In this document: positions 6,042-7,586 of the stretch, piece by piece
How the letters are laid out: the number at the start of each line of letters is the position of its first letter
Position numbering within the stretch: position 1 is the stretch's first letter
From: Pseudomonadota bacterium
GTDB taxonomy: Bacteria; Pseudomonadota; Alphaproteobacteria; Rhizobiales; Xanthobacteraceae
Assembly: GCA_023391175.1 (NCBI GenBank)
Contig: JAEWBL010000517.1
Span: 1-7,586 of the forward strand
DNA length: 7,586 nt
Reading direction: 5' to 3'
Position numbers and translations under genes: made by a program
The notes under the pieces: model-generated
The model's database searches: none
Seen by the model: the letters and a program-made list of their open reading frames with translations, nothing else
Told to the model about the DNA's origin: nothing

Positions 6042-7586
6042 ATGAGCCTCCAGTCCCGTCCCCCCATCGTCCCGGTCCTGCCCGACAGCGCGCCCTTCTC
6101 GGCGGAGCAGCGGGCGTGGCTGAACGGCTTCTTCGCCGCCATCCTCTCCACCGATGCCGGGCATGCGCCCATGGCCCTCTCGGCCGGCGATGCGGCGGCG
6201 CTGCTGCCGGACATCTCCGCTCCTGCCGCGGCCGAAGAGGACGACGGCGCGCCCTGGCACGACCCGTCCATGCCGCTCGCCGAGCGCATGGCGCTGGCCG
6301 AGGGCAAGGCCCTCCCCCGGCGCATGATGGCGGCCATGGCGCAGCAGGATTGCGGCCAGTGCGGCTATGTCTGCGAGACCTATGCCAAGGCGCTGGCGAG
6401 CGGCGCGGAATCGAAGCTCAACCTCTGCGCCCCCGGCGGCAAGGAGACGCTGCGCATGCTGAAGCAGCTGGCGGCGGAAACGTCGGCTCCGGCCGAAGCC
6501 GCGCCGGTTGCCGAAGCCCCCGCCCCGGCCGTCGCGCACGCCTCGCCCGCCACCGGCACCCGCGAGAACCCCGGCGAAGTCACCTTCCTCTCCCGCACCC
6601 GCCTCAACAAGGAGGGATCGGAGAAGGAGACGTGGCACGTGGAGTTCGACCTCGCCGGCTCCGGCATCGACTATGCCGCCGGCGACAGCTTCGGCGTGTT
6701 CCCGGTCAACGATCCCGGCCTCGTTGCGCAGGTGCTGGAGGCGCTGCACGCGCCGGCCGATTTCCCCATCGCCGGCCATACGCTCGCCGAGGTGCTGGCC
6801 CGCGAGGTGTGCCTGAAATCGGCGCCGGACGCGCTCTTCATCCTCATCTCCTATCTCGTCGGCGGCGAGCGCAAGGCGAAGGCCCGCGCGCTGGCCAACG
6901 GCGAGGACCCGGACGGTGATGCCGCCACGCTCGACGTGCTGGCGGCGTTGCAGAAATTCCCCGGCATCCGGCCCGATCCGGAGGCGCTTATCGAGTGCCT
7001 GGAGCCGCTGCAGCCGCGCCTCTATTCCATCTCCTCCAGCCCGATCGCCACCCCCGGCCGGCTCACGCTGACCGTGGATGCGGTGCGCTACGATCTTGAA
7101 GGCCGCACGCGGCTCGGCGTCGCCTCCACCTTCCTCGGCGACCGCCTCGCGCCGGGCACGCGCATGAAGGCCTATATCCAGAAGGCGCACGGCTTCGCGC
7201 TGCCGCAGGATCTGGCGAAGGACGTCATCATGGTCGGCCCCGGCACGGGCATCGCCCCCTTCCGCTCCTTCCTGCACGAGCGGCTGGCGACGCAGGCGCC
7301 GGGGCGCAACTGGCTGTTCTTCGGCCACCAGCGGCGCGAGACGGATTTCTTCTATGAGGACGAATTGTCCGGCCTCCAGGCCGCCGGCTGCCTCACCCGC
7401 CTCGACACCGCCTGGTCGCGGGATGGCGACCGCAAGGTCTATGTGCAGGACCGCATCCGCGAGGCCGGCGCCGAGCTGTGGGGATGGCTGAAGGGGGGCG
7501 CGCATTTCTACGTCTGCGGCGATGCCAAGCGCATGGCCAGGGACGTGGAGAAGGCGGTCGCCGATGTCGCTGCCACCCATGGTGGC
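6042..7586 (+). CDS. CysJ-like NADPH reductase with N-terminal Fe-S domain instead of flavodoxin (3'-incomplete)
   Basis: The frame is open from ATG 6042 to the right edge (515 residues seen, no stop). Residues 19-33 carry FSAEQRAWLNGFFAA, a motif shared with NirA. Residues about 70-145 hold a four-Cys cluster domain, Cys104, Cys107, Cys111 (DCGQCGYVC) and Cys129 (LNLCAPGG), resembling the small [4Fe-4S] domain of RnfB-type proteins. An Ala/Pro-rich linker (about 146-172) leads to the CysJ/P450-reductase FAD and NADPH module: RLYSISSSP (326-334) and GVASTFL (359-365) for FAD, GPGTGIAPFRSF (399-410), SRD with KVYVQ (459-469) and YVCGDAKRMARDV (490-502) for NADPH. No FMN-flavodoxin domain is present. 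Such proteins are usually labelled sulfite reductase alpha subunits. Next to nirA, and with no cysI, the likely role is passing electrons NADPH to FAD to Fe-S to NirA. The ribosome site is weak (GGA at 6031-6033). About 30 residues are probably missing at the 3' end. Confidence 0.88.
   Translation, partial: MSLQSRPPIVPVLPDSAPFSAEQRAWLNGFFAAILSTDAGHAPMALSAGDAAALLPDISAPAAAEEDDGAPWHDPSMPLAERMALAEGKALPRRMMAAMAQQDCGQCGYVCETYAKALASGAESKLNLCAPGGKETLRMLKQLAAETSAPAEAAPVAEAPAPAVAHASPATGTRENPGEVTFLSRTRLNKEGSEKETWHVEFDLAGSGIDYAAGDSFGVFPVNDPGLVAQVLEALHAPADFPIAGHTLAEVLAREVCLKSAPDALFILISYLVGGERKAKARALANGEDPDGDAATLDVLAALQKFPGIRPDPEALIECLEPLQPRLYSISSSPIATPGRLTLTVDAVRYDLEGRTRLGVASTFLGDRLAPGTRMKAYIQKAHGFALPQDLAKDVIMVGPGTGIAPFRSFLHERLATQAPGRNWLFFGHQRRETDFFYEDELSGLQAAGCLTRLDTAWSRDGDRKVYVQDRIREAGAELWGWLKGGAHFYVCGDAKRMARDVEKAVADVAATHGG

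Noticed and set aside
3980..6337. Very long minus-strand open frame (785 codons) opposite nirA
   Set aside because: It is a by-product of high GC content and codon bias. It spans several plus-strand genes with clear catalytic motifs and its composition (His/Arg/Ala/Gly rich) resembles antisense translation.
5784..7580. Minus-strand open frame of 598 codons opposite the reductase gene
   Set aside because: Same reason: the plus strand encodes an intact FAD/NADPH module with recognisable motifs, and the minus product shows no domain.
4079..7586. Sulfite reductase CysI/CysJ pair for sulfate assimilation
   Set aside because: The enzyme has the nitrite reductase form RKFN (Asn228) and TGCHNSCAQ, and the neighbours are nitrate-transport and NO-related genes. 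The reductase also lacks the flavodoxin domain of CysJ.

Overview
The window is very GC-rich, with strong third-position G/C bias and tight head-to-tail gene packing. It reads as part of an assimilatory nitrate/nitrite cluster of an alphaproteobacterium. The gene set resembles the nrtABC / haemoglobin / flavoprotein / nitrite reductase clusters of Hyphomicrobiales such as Bradyrhizobium and Xanthobacteraceae relatives. That assignment is by resemblance only, since no marker gene is present.

Layout. Bases 1-240 hold an unusual fold-back. A minus-strand fragment of an NrtA-type nitrate-binding protein (1 to about 119) abuts a plus-strand fragment of a different, homologous NrtA (about 121-510). 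The two are inverted around base 120, at nearly the same codon of the protein. Then, all on the plus strand, come nrtB permease (576-1469), nrtC ATPase (1502-2296), a single-domain globin (2400-2831), a NirB-N-terminus-like FAD/NAD(P)H oxidoreductase (2842-4056), the sirohaem/[4Fe-4S] nitrite reductase NirA (4079-5836), a palindrome-rich non-coding element (5876-6021), and a CysJ-like reductase (6042 to past the right edge). This reductase carries a four-cysteine Fe-S domain where a flavodoxin domain would normally sit.

How the genes work together (inference from families). NrtABC imports nitrate or nitrite with ATP. A nitrate reductase outside the window would make nitrite. NirA reduces nitrite to ammonium with six electrons, and the CysJ-like Fe-S/FAD protein is the obvious NADPH-driven electron donor beside it. 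The globin plus FAD oxidoreductase pair matches Bjgb/Flp of Bradyrhizobium japonicum, which protects the pathway from nitric oxide formed during nitrite reduction. NirA and the CysJ-like protein share a short N-terminal motif that may mark them as physical partners.

Main points for a second look: the NrtA fold-back (real rearrangement or assembly chimera), the Fe-S-for-flavodoxin swap in the reductase, the shared N-terminal motif, and the structured repeat between nirA and the reductase gene.
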